A stretch of 12,718 bases of DNA from Flavobacteriia bacterium (GTDB lineage: Bacteria > Bacteroidota > Bacteroidia > Flavobacteriales > Flavobacteriaceae), in contig DRQI01000498.1 of assembly GCA_011330545.1 (NCBI GenBank), forward strand, positions 1 through 12,718, in the 5' to 3' direction. Below, one piece after another: positions 1-7,416 of the stretch. The position numbers and the translations under genes are program-made. The notes beneath the pieces were generated by a model that saw only the letters and a program-made list of their open reading frames with translations, made no database searches and was not told where the DNA came from. Positions within the stretch are counted from its first letter, which is position 1; each line of letters begins with the position of its first letter.

Positions 1-85
1 TATGCAAATGATGAAGGATAAAGGAATGAATATGATGGGAAATATGGATAAAGAGAATGAAGACGGCCACTCGCACGACCATTAA
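1..85 (+). CDS. C-terminal end of a Met/His-rich protein (partial)
   Basis: An open frame enters from the left edge and ends at TAA 83-85. The visible residues (about 27) are rich in methionine, lysine and acidic residues and end in a GHSHDH tail. Methionine and histidine clusters of this kind bind Cu(I), Cu(II) or Ag(I) in many periplasmic metal-resistance proteins, which fits the copper genes downstream. The family cannot be named from so little sequence. An in-frame ATG at 2-4 is present, but a 27-residue gene starting there is unlikely, and I read it as the tail of a longer gene. The downstream gap (86-161) contains a weak 6-bp stem (105-110 with 124-129) without a T-tract, so no clear terminator is seen. 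Confidence 0.55.
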   Translation, partial: MQMMKDKGMNMMGNMDKENEDGHSHDH

Positions 86-161
86 TAAAAAATAGACACT
101 TCAGTAACATATTGATTGCCTGAATGTTATAAGCGATTATAGTAAAATTTTAAAAATAAAG

Positions 162-374
162 ATGATGCATAATTACAATGGAAATTATTTCGGAATGCAT
201 GTCGCTTGGTGGATTTTTTGGATTGTTATCGTTATAATAATCATATATATGGCAAAAAAACAAGAGAAAACCCCACCAAGAGAAACCCCTCTGGAAATCC
301 TCGAAAAACGATTTGCCAAAGGAGAGATTACCAAAGAAGAATTTGAGAAATCAAAGGATACCTTAAACAAATAA
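162..374 (+). CDS. Small membrane-anchored SHOCT-domain protein
   Basis: This is a 70-residue protein. A short N-terminus is followed by one hydrophobic segment at about residues 14-30. A basic, Pro-containing linker leads to a SHOCT-type helical hairpin at about residues 43-68 (PLEILEKRFAKGEITKEEF). SHOCT domains are short oligomerisation or C-terminal modules. One-TM SHOCT proteins of this size are frequent in bacterial heavy-metal regions, but no biochemical role is established. Two adjacent ATGs (162 and 165) could each start it. The leader is A-rich (aaaaataaag) without a Shine-Dalgarno sequence. It stands apart from the main gene run because a 202-base hairpin-rich gap follows. The domain call is good and the function unknown. 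Confidence 0.8.
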   Translation: MMHNYNGNYFGMHVAWWIFWIVIVIIIIYMAKKQEKTPPRETPLEILEKRFAKGEITKEEFEKSKDTLNK

Positions 375-384
375 ACTATCTCAA

Positions 385-415
385 TGCGGGCCTGCCTACC
401 GCAGGTAGGCTCGCA
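385..415. repeat. GC-rich hairpin 1 of a three-hairpin intergenic cluster
   Basis: GCCTACC (394-400) pairs perfectly with GGTAGGC (404-410) around a GCA loop. The structure extends outward through TGCG (385-388) with CGCA (412-415), leaving a 4-base bulge formed by a second GCCT copy. It is strikingly GC-rich for this locus and has no following T-tract, so it does not look like an intrinsic terminator. Its form resembles the short palindromic intergenic repeats (REP-like) scattered through many flavobacterial genomes. That identity is my inference. Confidence 0.6.
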
Positions 416-428
416 GTTGTCAAAGGTA

Positions 429-443
429 GTTTGCCGCGCAAAC
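429..443. repeat. Hairpin 2 of the intergenic cluster
   Basis: GTTTGC (429-434) and GCAAAC (438-443) form a perfect 6-bp stem with loop CGC. It sits 13 bases after hairpin 1 and shares a CCGC core with it. No gene was found in this gap. A 28-codon frame from ATG 384 crosses both hairpins and is not credible. Confidence 0.5.
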
Positions 444-478
444 ATCGTGAATACTGACCCAAAGAGTTGAATAACTTA

Positions 479-497
479 CTTGCCTAGCGGTAGCAAG
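479..497. repeat. Hairpin 3 of the intergenic cluster
   Basis: CTTGC (479-483) plus TA (485-486) pair with TAGCAAG (491-497), leaving one bulged C and a GCGG loop. With hairpins 1 and 2 it fills the gap between the SHOCT gene and the DUF5676-like gene. It could be a repeat element or a processing/attenuation structure in the leader of the downstream operon. No T-tract follows. The rest of the gap (498-576) shows only an A/T-rich leader (a TATAAAAA stretch near 549) and nothing else I can support. Confidence 0.45.
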
Positions 498-576
498 GAA
501 GAGCTATATCTTCTCATTCCCTAAAACCCGTCTTAAGCGGAAAAGGTGTATAAAAATTAACCTAAAACAAACAGTC

Positions 577-843
577 ATGAATCAAATCAACGTAAAAAAA
601 TTCGCTTTAGCATCCGGATTTACCGGAGCAATTATTTATTTGACCTGTTTTATTATCATGTCTTTGTTACCAAAAGAGACATTGATAAAATTAGCAAACC
701 TAATCTTTCACGGAATAGATTTTAGTGAAGATATTAGGATGAATATCCCAATTGCCGAAACCTTGCTAGGCATTGTAGCCTCATTTATCATTTGGGGTAT
801 TGTGGGGTATTTGTTGGGTTTTATTTACAATAAATTAAAATAG
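577..843 (+). CDS. DUF5676-like small membrane protein
   Basis: This 88-residue protein has two membrane segments (about residues 9-31 and 60-83). They are separated by an amphipathic stretch with the FHGIDFS motif (residues 44-50) typical of the DUF5676 family of short membrane proteins. The family has no assigned biochemical role. It is often found next to copper and other heavy-metal transport genes, which is also the case here. It is the first gene of the tight run to 6501, with only 27 bases to the flavoprotein gene. The start ATG at 577 follows an A-rich leader and is the first in-frame Met. Confidence 0.7.
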   Translation: MNQINVKKFALASGFTGAIIYLTCFIIMSLLPKETLIKLANLIFHGIDFSEDIRMNIPIAETLLGIVASFIIWGIVGYLLGFIYNKLK

Positions 844-870
844 AAATTAAGCTGACTAATTTTTACCTAA

Positions 871-2208
871 ATGGCTGTCAAAAATGTATCTGCACATAAT
901 TGCAATGGTATTTCTTGTGAAGAAACAGGCCTCGTTTGCCTGCCCAAATCTGAATTTCCACGCGTAGTAATCATCGGTGGAGGATTCGCCGGTTTAGCAT
1001 TGGTTGAAGGGTTGAAAAAACAAAAAGTACAAGTTGTCTTACTAGATAAAAATAACTTCCATCAATTTCAACCATTGCTTTATCAAGTGGCTACGAGTGG
1101 CTTAGAGCCCGATAGTATTGCCTTTCCGTTTAGGAAGCAATTGGCAGGCTATAAAAATGTAATTTTCAGATTGGCAGAAGTCGAAGAAATTGATACAGAA
1201 AATAAGATAATAGATACAAATAAAGGCATTATAACGTATGATTATTTGGTGATAGCCACAGGAACAGCTACTAATTTCTTCGGAATGAAGGCGATAGAAG
1301 AAAACGGATTGGGAATGAAAAATATTCGTGATTCGCTGAATATCAGGCATAAAATGATACAAAACTTAGAACAAGCTGCCATTACTTGCAATGAAAAAGA
1401 ACGCGATGCCTTAACCAATTTTGCCGTTGTGGGCGGTGGCCCGGCAGGAGTTGAAATGGCAGGAGCCTTGGCAGAATTTTGTAAGTATATTTTACCCAAA
1501 GACTATCCTGAATACCCTTCAGAAATCATGAAAATATATGTCATAGAAGGTTCTGATAAACTCATTTCGGCAATGTCTGAAAAGGCTTCGTCCAAAACAT
1601 TACAATATTTAAAAGAGCTGAATGTTGAAGTGTTATTCAATGAAATTGTTACAAATTATGACGGCGAAATAGTAACAACCAAAAGCGGAAAACAAGTGTT
1701 AGCCAAAAATTTAATTTGGACCGCCGGTGTCAAAGGGCAATTGCCCAAAGGCATTGATAATAGCCATATTGTTGGAGGTAATAGGTTGAAAACAAATCGT
1801 TATCTACAAGTAGAAGGATTACGAGATGTTTTTGCCATGGGCGACATTGCAGCAGTCATTACCCAAGATACCCCAAAAGGCCATCCGCAAGTAGCACAAC
1901 CCGCTATTCAACAAGGCAAGTTTCTTTCAAAGGCAATGATGCATATTATAAATGGCAAACCCTTAAAACCTTTTAAGTATAAAGACAAAGGATCATTAGC
2001 TACCGTTGGAAAGCGCAGGGCGGTAGCAGATTTAGGAAAGCTGAAGTTTACGGGTTACGCTGCGTGGCTTTTATGGTCTTTTGTACATTTAATGTCTATC
2101 AGCGGTTTTAGAAATAAGTTATTAGTTGGCTTGAATTGGACCATAAGTTATTTTAGTTACGAAAAAAGCAATCGATTGATAATCAGAAACTACAAAAAAG
2201 AAAAATGA
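871..2208 (+). CDS. ndh: Type II NADH:quinone oxidoreductase-like flavoprotein (NDH-2)
   Basis: This is a 445-residue two-dinucleotide-binding flavoprotein. NDH-2 enzymes pass electrons from NADH via FAD to membrane quinone without pumping protons. The FAD-binding GGGFAG lies at residues 36-41, the NADH-binding GGGPAG at 188-193, the second FAD motif MGD at 323-325, and the quinone-site signature AQPAIQQ at 342-348. Aromatic/hydrophobic helices at about 395-430 would anchor it to the inner membrane, as in the family. It has an N-terminal extension of about 30 residues with three cysteines (C11, C16, C23). No later ATG precedes the Rossmann motif, so the extension belongs to the gene. E. coli NDH-2 has cupric reductase activity, so a role in Cu(II)/Cu(I) redox is plausible here but inferred. 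The next gene starts 25 bases downstream. Confidence 0.88.
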   Translation: MAVKNVSAHNCNGISCEETGLVCLPKSEFPRVVIIGGGFAGLALVEGLKKQKVQVVLLDKNNFHQFQPLLYQVATSGLEPDSIAFPFRKQLAGYKNVIFRLAEVEEIDTENKIIDTNKGIITYDYLVIATGTATNFFGMKAIEENGLGMKNIRDSLNIRHKMIQNLEQAAITCNEKERDALTNFAVVGGGPAGVEMAGALAEFCKYILPKDYPEYPSEIMKIYVIEGSDKLISAMSEKASSKTLQYLKELNVEVLFNEIVTNYDGEIVTTKSGKQVLAKNLIWTAGVKGQLPKGIDNSHIVGGNRLKTNRYLQVEGLRDVFAMGDIAAVITQDTPKGHPQVAQPAIQQGKFLSKAMMHIINGKPLKPFKYKDKGSLATVGKRRAVADLGKLKFTGYAAWLLWSFVHLMSISGFRNKLLVGLNWTISYFSYEKSNRLIIRNYKKEK

Positions 2209-2233
2209 ACTAGTCAGCAATAAAAACCAAACC

Positions 2234-4570
2234 ATGAAAAATACAACCAATATAGCCTTTGGCCTTATCTTTTTAATAAGTATCGGGCTGCAAGGGCAAA
2301 CAGAAAAATCTGTTGAAGGTAATGTTGACAACCTTCCTGTAAAAGAATACACATTGACTTTAAAACAAGAAAAAGTAACCAAAGCAGGAAAAGAAGTCTT
2401 AGGAATGACCATCAATGGAACAATTCCCGGGCCAACCCTAGAGTTTACCGAAGGTGAATACGCTATTATTTACGTAAAAAATGAAATGGATGTAGAAACT
2501 TCCATACATTGGCATGGAATTTTATTACCTAATTTTTACGATGGCGTTCCGTATTTAACCACACCGCCCATAGAACCGGGACATACCTTAAAATACGAAT
2601 TTGCCATCAAGCAATCAGGTACCTATTGGTATCATGGGCATACCATGTTACAAGAACAAATTGGTGTTTTTGGGCCAATTGTAATTCATCCGAAAAAAGA
2701 AACCCTACAATACGATAAAGAATTGGTATTGATGCTGTCAGATTGGACAAATGAAAAACCCATGAGCGTATTGCGAAACCTGAAACGTGGCAACGAATGG
2801 TATAATTATCGAAAAGGGACATCAACACCCTTAAACCAAGTCATTAAAAGAGGGGCATTTAAAGCACAACTCAATTTTTGGAAACAACGTATGGAAGGTG
2901 CCGATATTGCCGATATTTATTACCCTGCATTTCTTATTAATGGCGGGCAATCTGTTGAATACCCCGAGTTTAAGCCGGGCGAAAAAATACGTTTGCGCAT
3001 TATTGACGGAGGCGCTTCTACACAGTTTTGGATGACTTTTGGCGGAGGAGATCCCGTATTAGTATCTGCTGATGGCTTAGATGTGGTTCCTGTAAAAAAA
3101 GATAAAGTATTTATCGCTATTGCCGAAGCCTATGATTTTATTATTACCATTCCACAAGATGGAAAAATAGAATTTAAAATTACAGCCCAAGACGGTTCCG
3201 GTACAGCATCAGCCTTTTTAGGAAACGGTAAAATTTTAAAAGCACCAAGCATTCCGAAACCCGATAAAATTGCCATGATGAAAAAAATGGCAAAAATGGA
3301 TATGAAAATGGGAGCACATGCCTTAAAATACCGCCCTAAAAAAGATGAACGTTACGAAATGAAAAAAGAATACGGCATGCAGATGAAAGGTAGTATGAAA
3401 GGTATGAATATGGGCAATTCAAATACAATGAAAATGGATAAGAATGATACGATGAAAAAGGAAATGCCGAAAGATTCAACCTCGAATAAAATGCAAAACC
3501 CTTCAAAAATGGCCATAAATAAAGAAGGTGATAAAAAAGAAAATACCGCTATGAAAAAAGGCGAGATGCAATACAACTACGATTATTTAAAATCGCCTAA
3601 AAAAACCAATTACGGGAAAGACGTTCCGGTAAAGGAAATATTATTAAACCTTACCGGAAACATGCAACGCTATATTTGGAGTATGAACGGAGTGCCCTTA
3701 TCAGAAACAGATAAAATAAAGATAAAAGGCAATCAGGTAACACGTATTACGCTCAACAATTTAACCATGATGCACCATCCAATGCACTTGCATGGGCATT
3801 TTTTTAGAGTGCTCAATAAAAACGGTGATTATTCGCCTTTAAAGCATACAGTGAATGTACCACCAATGCAACAAGTAACCATTGAGTTTTATGGCAATGA
3901 GTATGGCGATTGGTTTTTCCATTGTCATATTTTATATCACCTGATGGGCGGAATGGCACGTGTTATTAGTTACGATACGCCACGAGATACGCGAATGAAA
4001 AGGTATCCCGTAAAAACACTAATAGCCGAAACAGACAGGTATTATTCTTGGGGAATGCTAGATGCTACCTCAAGTATGACAGCCTTGAATTTAACAACGT
4101 CAAATATTAGGAACCAATTTAATGCCTCTTTAGAATATGGTTGGAATGAAAATGTAGAAGCCGAATTTACCTATGAATATTATTTACACGATTACTTACG
4201 CATTTTTGGAGGTGTAAATATCGAAAATGAAATTCCTGATAGTTTAAGCGATTTCAAGACAACAGCAGTTATAGGCCTTCGATATTTTACACCCTATATG
4301 TTCAACTTAGATGTACGCGTAGATAGTGAATTGCGGCCACGGGTTTCTTTAGGAAGAAGTGTGATGCTCTTTCCGAAATTTTCGGTATTTGGCTACTATG
4401 AATACCAAATAGATGTAGGTATTGTCAATAAGTTGCCAACAAACAAAGACTATCTCTCTGAAACCGTTTGGAGTGCCGGTGCCGAATATATGCTGTCAAG
4501 AAACTTTTCTTTACTGGCGAGTTATGACAACCGTTTTGGAGGAGGGGCAGGATTAACATTACGATTTTAA
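2234..4570 (+). CDS. Multicopper oxidase with Met-rich insert, fused to a C-terminal outer-membrane-barrel-like (CopB-like) domain
   Basis: This 778-residue exported protein has a signal peptide at about residues 1-22. The cupredoxin domains carry all four copper-ligand motifs: HWH (92-94), HGH (134-136), HPMHLHGH (515-522) and HCHILYH (563-569). M574 sits ten residues after the type-1 cysteine C564, as in CueO/CopA-type enzymes. Such enzymes oxidise Cu(I) to Cu(II) with O2 in the periplasm. A Met/Lys-rich segment (about 347-446, roughly 20 Met) interrupts the fold before the last cupredoxin domain, comparable in place and nature to CueO's Met-rich insert. After the oxidase ends (about 585), some 190 further residues alternate polar and hydrophobic/aromatic residues, have Gly/Tyr-rich turns, and end in LRF. 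This is typical of an outer-membrane beta barrel and resembles CopB/PcoB. In proteobacteria CopA and CopB are separate genes. The oxidase call is firm and the barrel call is good. Confidence 0.92.
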   Translation: MKNTTNIAFGLIFLISIGLQGQTEKSVEGNVDNLPVKEYTLTLKQEKVTKAGKEVLGMTINGTIPGPTLEFTEGEYAIIYVKNEMDVETSIHWHGILLPNFYDGVPYLTTPPIEPGHTLKYEFAIKQSGTYWYHGHTMLQEQIGVFGPIVIHPKKETLQYDKELVLMLSDWTNEKPMSVLRNLKRGNEWYNYRKGTSTPLNQVIKRGAFKAQLNFWKQRMEGADIADIYYPAFLINGGQSVEYPEFKPGEKIRLRIIDGGASTQFWMTFGGGDPVLVSADGLDVVPVKKDKVFIAIAEAYDFIITIPQDGKIEFKITAQDGSGTASAFLGNGKILKAPSIPKPDKIAMMKKMAKMDMKMGAHALKYRPKKDERYEMKKEYGMQMKGSMKGMNMGNSNTMKMDKNDTMKKEMPKDSTSNKMQNPSKMAINKEGDKKENTAMKKGEMQYNYDYLKSPKKTNYGKDVPVKEILLNLTGNMQRYIWSMNGVPLSETDKIKIKGNQVTRITLNNLTMMHHPMHLHGHFFRVLNKNGDYSPLKHTVNVPPMQQVTIEFYGNEYGDWFFHCHILYHLMGGMARVISYDTPRDTRMKRYPVKTLIAETDRYYSWGMLDATSSMTALNLTTSNIRNQFNASLEYGWNENVEAEFTYEYYLHDYLRIFGGVNIENEIPDSLSDFKTTAVIGLRYFTPYMFNLDVRVDSELRPRVSLGRSVMLFPKFSVFGYYEYQIDVGIVNKLPTNKDYLSETVWSAGAEYMLSRNFSLLASYDNRFGGGAGLTLRF

Positions 4571-4602
4571 GAGTTAAACTTAAAGTTGATAAAAGAATAA
4601 TT

Positions 4603-5133
4603 ATGACAAAAGGCATTTTTTCTAAAATTAATTTGCTGATGAACCTTACCAAAGAATTAGTTTTTCTAATTGTTTTGTTAATTGTATTCTTTGTCGTAAT
4701 GAATTTATGGGGACATCAAAAAAACGCCTACCTATGGGCAGGAGCTCTCATTATTTTTTCGGTGGCAAAAATCTACTTTTTAGTATCGCATACGTTTAAA
4801 AAATTAGACAAATTGATTGAAAACAACCATTCATTTAATCATATGTTGCTGTTATTAGGAGCTATCATTACCATAATTATAACCTCATTTGCGATAGATT
4901 ATTTATGTATTTCAGAAATTTATAAAGACGCTTTTTTGGGTATTGAGTATGGCCAACCCTTAAAATACCGCTTTTTCAACTTATTGTATTTTAGTATTGT
5001 AACCTTTACCACGGTTGGCTATGGAGATATTACCCCTATCAATCCGGCTGCTAAACTGATAACAGTATTTGAAATGATGTCGGCATTTATTGTCATTGTA
5101 TTTGTAATCTCAAAATACTTTAGAAATAAATAA
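4603..5133 (+). CDS. K+-channel-like membrane protein (Ion_trans_2 type)
   Basis: This 176-residue protein has hydrophobic segments at about 17-36, 43-62 and 80-100, a pore helix plus selectivity filter at about 124-142, and a final helix at about 152-171. The filter TTVGYGD (136-142) is the canonical K+ channel signature. There is no RCK/TrkA-N or cyclic-nucleotide domain, so it is a minimal tetrameric-channel subunit with an extra N-terminal hairpin. It lies 32 bases after the oxidase and 9 bases before the permease, suggesting co-transcription. A role might be membrane-potential or ion balance during metal stress, but that is inference. The first ATG (4603) is taken as the start. Met13 is an alternative. 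Confidence 0.85.
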   Translation: MTKGIFSKINLLMNLTKELVFLIVLLIVFFVVMNLWGHQKNAYLWAGALIIFSVAKIYFLVSHTFKKLDKLIENNHSFNHMLLLLGAIITIIITSFAIDYLCISEIYKDAFLGIEYGQPLKYRFFNLLYFSIVTFTTVGYGDITPINPAAKLITVFEMMSAFIVIVFVISKYFRNK

Positions 5134-5142
5134 CAACTAGAA

Positions 5143-6501
5143 ATGAAAAACCCTAAACAAAATAAACAAAAATTATCCTTATTAGGCTCTGTATCTTTAG
5201 GTACGGGCGTAATGATAGGCGCTGGTATTTTTGTGTTGATGGGGCAAATTGCCGAATTAGTAGGCGATTTATTTCCTATTGCATTTATTGCAGGTGCAGT
5301 TGTGGTAGGTTTTAGTTCTTATTCTTATGTAAAGTTTTCTAATGCTTTTCCATCATCAGGAGGAGTTGTAAAATTCTTAACAAAATCTTATGGGGCAGGT
5401 ACTGCAACAGGTGCATTTTCATTATTAATGTATGTGTCAATGGTAGTTTCTGAAAGTTTAGTTGCAGGCACCTTTGGTGCTTATACCTTACGATTATTTC
5501 CAAAAGAATATACAGGTTATGCTTCAATATTAGGAGTATTATTAATAGGTGTTGCCTACATTATTAATATTTCTGGTAATAAGATTATAGAAGCAACAGC
5601 CACTTTAACTGCCATTATTAAAGTTGTAGGTATTGCACTATTAGCAATTTCTGGTTTAATTATTTCAGGACTACCAACTATTGCAGGTAATTATATTACT
5701 ACAAGCAGTCAATCTTTACCCAAAGGTTTTGCATTTATTGCCGCCTTGGCTTTATCTATTCTTGCGTATAAAGGTTTTACAACGATTACTAATCAAGGAA
5801 GTGATATTAAAAATCCACATAAAAATGTAGGGCGTTCAATTATTTTTTCAATTGCTATTTGCACAATTATCTATGTTACCTTGGCATTATCGGTTGCTGG
5901 CGGATTAAGTATAAAAGAAATTATTGTGGCTAAAGATTATGCGTTGGCAGCAGCAGCAAAACCAATATTTGGTGAATGGGGCTCAGTATTAACTATTTTT
6001 CTTGCCATTATTGCAACAGTTTCTGGAGTAATAGCAAGTGTATATTCTGCATCAAGAATGTTAGGAATGTTAAGTAATATGAAGCAAGTGCCTAACCTAA
6101 ATAGAATAAAAAAACTTAAAAACCCATCGTTAATTTTCACGGTTGCATTGGCAATGTTATTAACAATTTTGTTTGATTTAACTAGAATTGCATCTATTGG
6201 CGCAATCTTTTACCTAATAATGGATATCGCAATTCATTGGGGCCTTTTTAAACACCTTAAAAAGGAAGTGAAATTCAACCCAATAATTCCATTAATTGCA
6301 ATAATTATGGATTTAGTAGTCTTAACTGCATTTGTTTATTTAAAATTTATAAATGATCCTTTTGTTCTCATAGTTGCTGCTATTGGTATTATACTTATTT
6401 TTCTTTCTCAATTTTTATTTATGAAATCTCATACAGATAAATTTGGAAAGATGCACATGGGTATGGAAATGGATGAGGAAGAAATGGATGGAATAGAATA
6501 A
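5143..6501 (+). CDS. APC-family amino acid/polyamine permease with Met/acidic C-terminal tail
   Basis: This 452-residue protein has about twelve membrane segments. TM1 contains the broken-helix motif MIGAGIF (residues 24-30) typical of amino acid-polyamine-organocation transporters, and TM2 and TM3 follow the usual spacing. The substrate cannot be told from sequence. After the last helix (about 406-427) comes a 25-residue cytoplasmic or periplasmic tail with five Met, two His and a run of acidic residues (from KMHMGMEMDEEEMDG). That resembles the metal-binding tails of other proteins in this window. By eye, the codons lean more to A/T-ending (GCA, GGT, ATT) than in the ATPase or oxidase genes. 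It starts 9 bases after the channel gene. A 69-base gap with a weak hairpin (6528-6556) follows. Confidence 0.85.
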   Translation: MKNPKQNKQKLSLLGSVSLGTGVMIGAGIFVLMGQIAELVGDLFPIAFIAGAVVVGFSSYSYVKFSNAFPSSGGVVKFLTKSYGAGTATGAFSLLMYVSMVVSESLVAGTFGAYTLRLFPKEYTGYASILGVLLIGVAYIINISGNKIIEATATLTAIIKVVGIALLAISGLIISGLPTIAGNYITTSSQSLPKGFAFIAALALSILAYKGFTTITNQGSDIKNPHKNVGRSIIFSIAICTIIYVTLALSVAGGLSIKEIIVAKDYALAAAAKPIFGEWGSVLTIFLAIIATVSGVIASVYSASRMLGMLSNMKQVPNLNRIKKLKNPSLIFTVALAMLLTILFDLTRIASIGAIFYLIMDIAIHWGLFKHLKKEVKFNPIIPLIAIIMDLVVLTAFVYLKFINDPFVLIVAAIGIILIFLSQFLFMKSHTDKFGKMHMGMEMDEEEMDGIE

Positions 6502-6527
6502 TGTGAAAACAATTAATGATTTAAAAT

Positions 6528-6556
6528 ATGATTGTCTGGTTTAATAAGACGATTAT
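6528..6556 (+). terminator. Possible weak hairpin between the permease and nuclease genes
   Basis: ATTGTCT (6531-6537) pairs with AGACGAT (6547-6553) with one G-T wobble. The stem extends by up to three more pairs around a 9-base loop. An A/T-rich stretch follows rather than a true T-run. It might terminate or attenuate transcription between the two gene blocks, but it is weak and may be incidental. Confidence 0.3.
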
Positions 6557-6570
6557 TTAAAAATAATTAA

Positions 6571-7416
6571 ATGAATAGTATTTCGGTTATAAAAGCAAAT
6601 GGTGACAAGGTTAATTTTGATAGAACAAAACTGATGTTCTCTCTCTTAAAATCTGGCGCTCCAACAACTGAAGTAGAAAAAATTACAACCAAAATTGAAG
6701 CCTCATTGTACGATGGAATGACCACCAAAGAAATTTATAAAAAAGCATTTGCCCTGTTAAAAAAACACTCACGGCCATCGGCATCAAGATATAAATTAAA
6801 AAAAGGAATATTAGAGTTAGGGCCAACGGGTTATCCTTTTGAAAAATTTATAGGCGAATTGTTAAAACGGCAAGGATACCGTGTTAAGGTAGGGGTTATA
6901 GTACAAGGCCATTGTGTGCAGCATGAAGTTGATGTGGTTGCCCAAAAAGACAATAAGCATTTTATGGTTGAATGCAAATTTCATAGCACTTTTACTACCA
7001 AATGCAATGTTAAGGTTCCACTCTATATCCAATCGCGATTTATAGATATTCAAAAAAAATGGGCCAAGCAAGAAGGGCACCAACACAAGTTCCATCAAGG
7101 GTGGGTGGTAAACAATACCCGATTTAGTGAAGACGCCATCCAATTTGGTAGATGTGCAGGCTTGTACTTATTGAGCTGGGATTATCCTAAAAACAAAAGT
7201 TTAAAAGAGCAAATAAGTAATTTGGGACTATACCCGATAACCTGTTTAAACACACTTAAAAAATCTGAAAAACAACAATTGCTCAATAGAGATTTTGTGC
7301 TGTGCATGCATTTATGCGAAAACCCTAAAATTTTAAATGAATTGAGAATTACATCAAAAAGACAACAAAAAATTTTAGAAGATGCACATAACTTGTGTAA
7401 AATTCAGAAAATATGA
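6571..7416 (+). CDS. ATP-cone domain fused to an Mrr-like (PD-(D/E)XK) endonuclease domain
   Basis: This is a 281-residue protein. The N-terminal ~85 residues match the ATP-cone fold: VIKANGDKVNFDRTK at 6-20, then the helical part with a YKLKKGI segment at 74-80. ATP cones sense ATP/dATP in ribonucleotide reductases and NrdR. A restriction-endonuclease-like domain follows: helix GYPFEKFIGELLKRQGY at about 87-103 with E91, then D121, then E134-C-K136, which together give the E...D...ExK layout of Mrr-type nucleases. The C-terminal ~100 residues are helical, contain several Cys, and are unassigned. The catalytic residues look intact, so DNA cleavage or binding gated by nucleotide state is plausible but inferred. 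It overlaps the next gene by four bases (ATGA), implying translational coupling. It has no obvious metal role despite the surrounding copper genes. Confidence 0.82.
   Translation: MNSISVIKANGDKVNFDRTKLMFSLLKSGAPTTEVEKITTKIEASLYDGMTTKEIYKKAFALLKKHSRPSASRYKLKKGILELGPTGYPFEKFIGELLKRQGYRVKVGVIVQGHCVQHEVDVVAQKDNKHFMVECKFHSTFTTKCNVKVPLYIQSRFIDIQKKWAKQEGHQHKFHQGWVVNNTRFSEDAIQFGRCAGLYLLSWDYPKNKSLKEQISNLGLYPITCLNTLKKSEKQQLLNRDFVLCMHLCENPKILNELRITSKRQQKILEDAHNLCKIQKI

Noticed and set aside
105..129. Inverted repeat TAACAT/ATGTTA after the partial first gene
   Set aside because: The stem is only six A/T-rich pairs with a 13-base loop and no T-tract, too weak to call a terminator or operator.
116..142. 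Possible Bacteroidota promoter (TTG, 19-base spacer, TATAG) before the SHOCT gene
   Set aside because: The TTG and TA spacing fits, but the TTTG half of the -7 element is missing. In AT-rich DNA such partial matches are expected by chance.
384..470. 28-codon open frame in the gap after the SHOCT gene
   Set aside because: It runs straight through two hairpins, has no recognisable domain, and looks like a chance frame in a palindromic repeat.
3352..3576. Minus-strand hydrophobic frame opposite the Met-rich insert of the oxidase
   Set aside because: Antisense of Met/Lys codons gives Phe/Ile/His-rich protein automatically, so the membrane-like look is an artefact.
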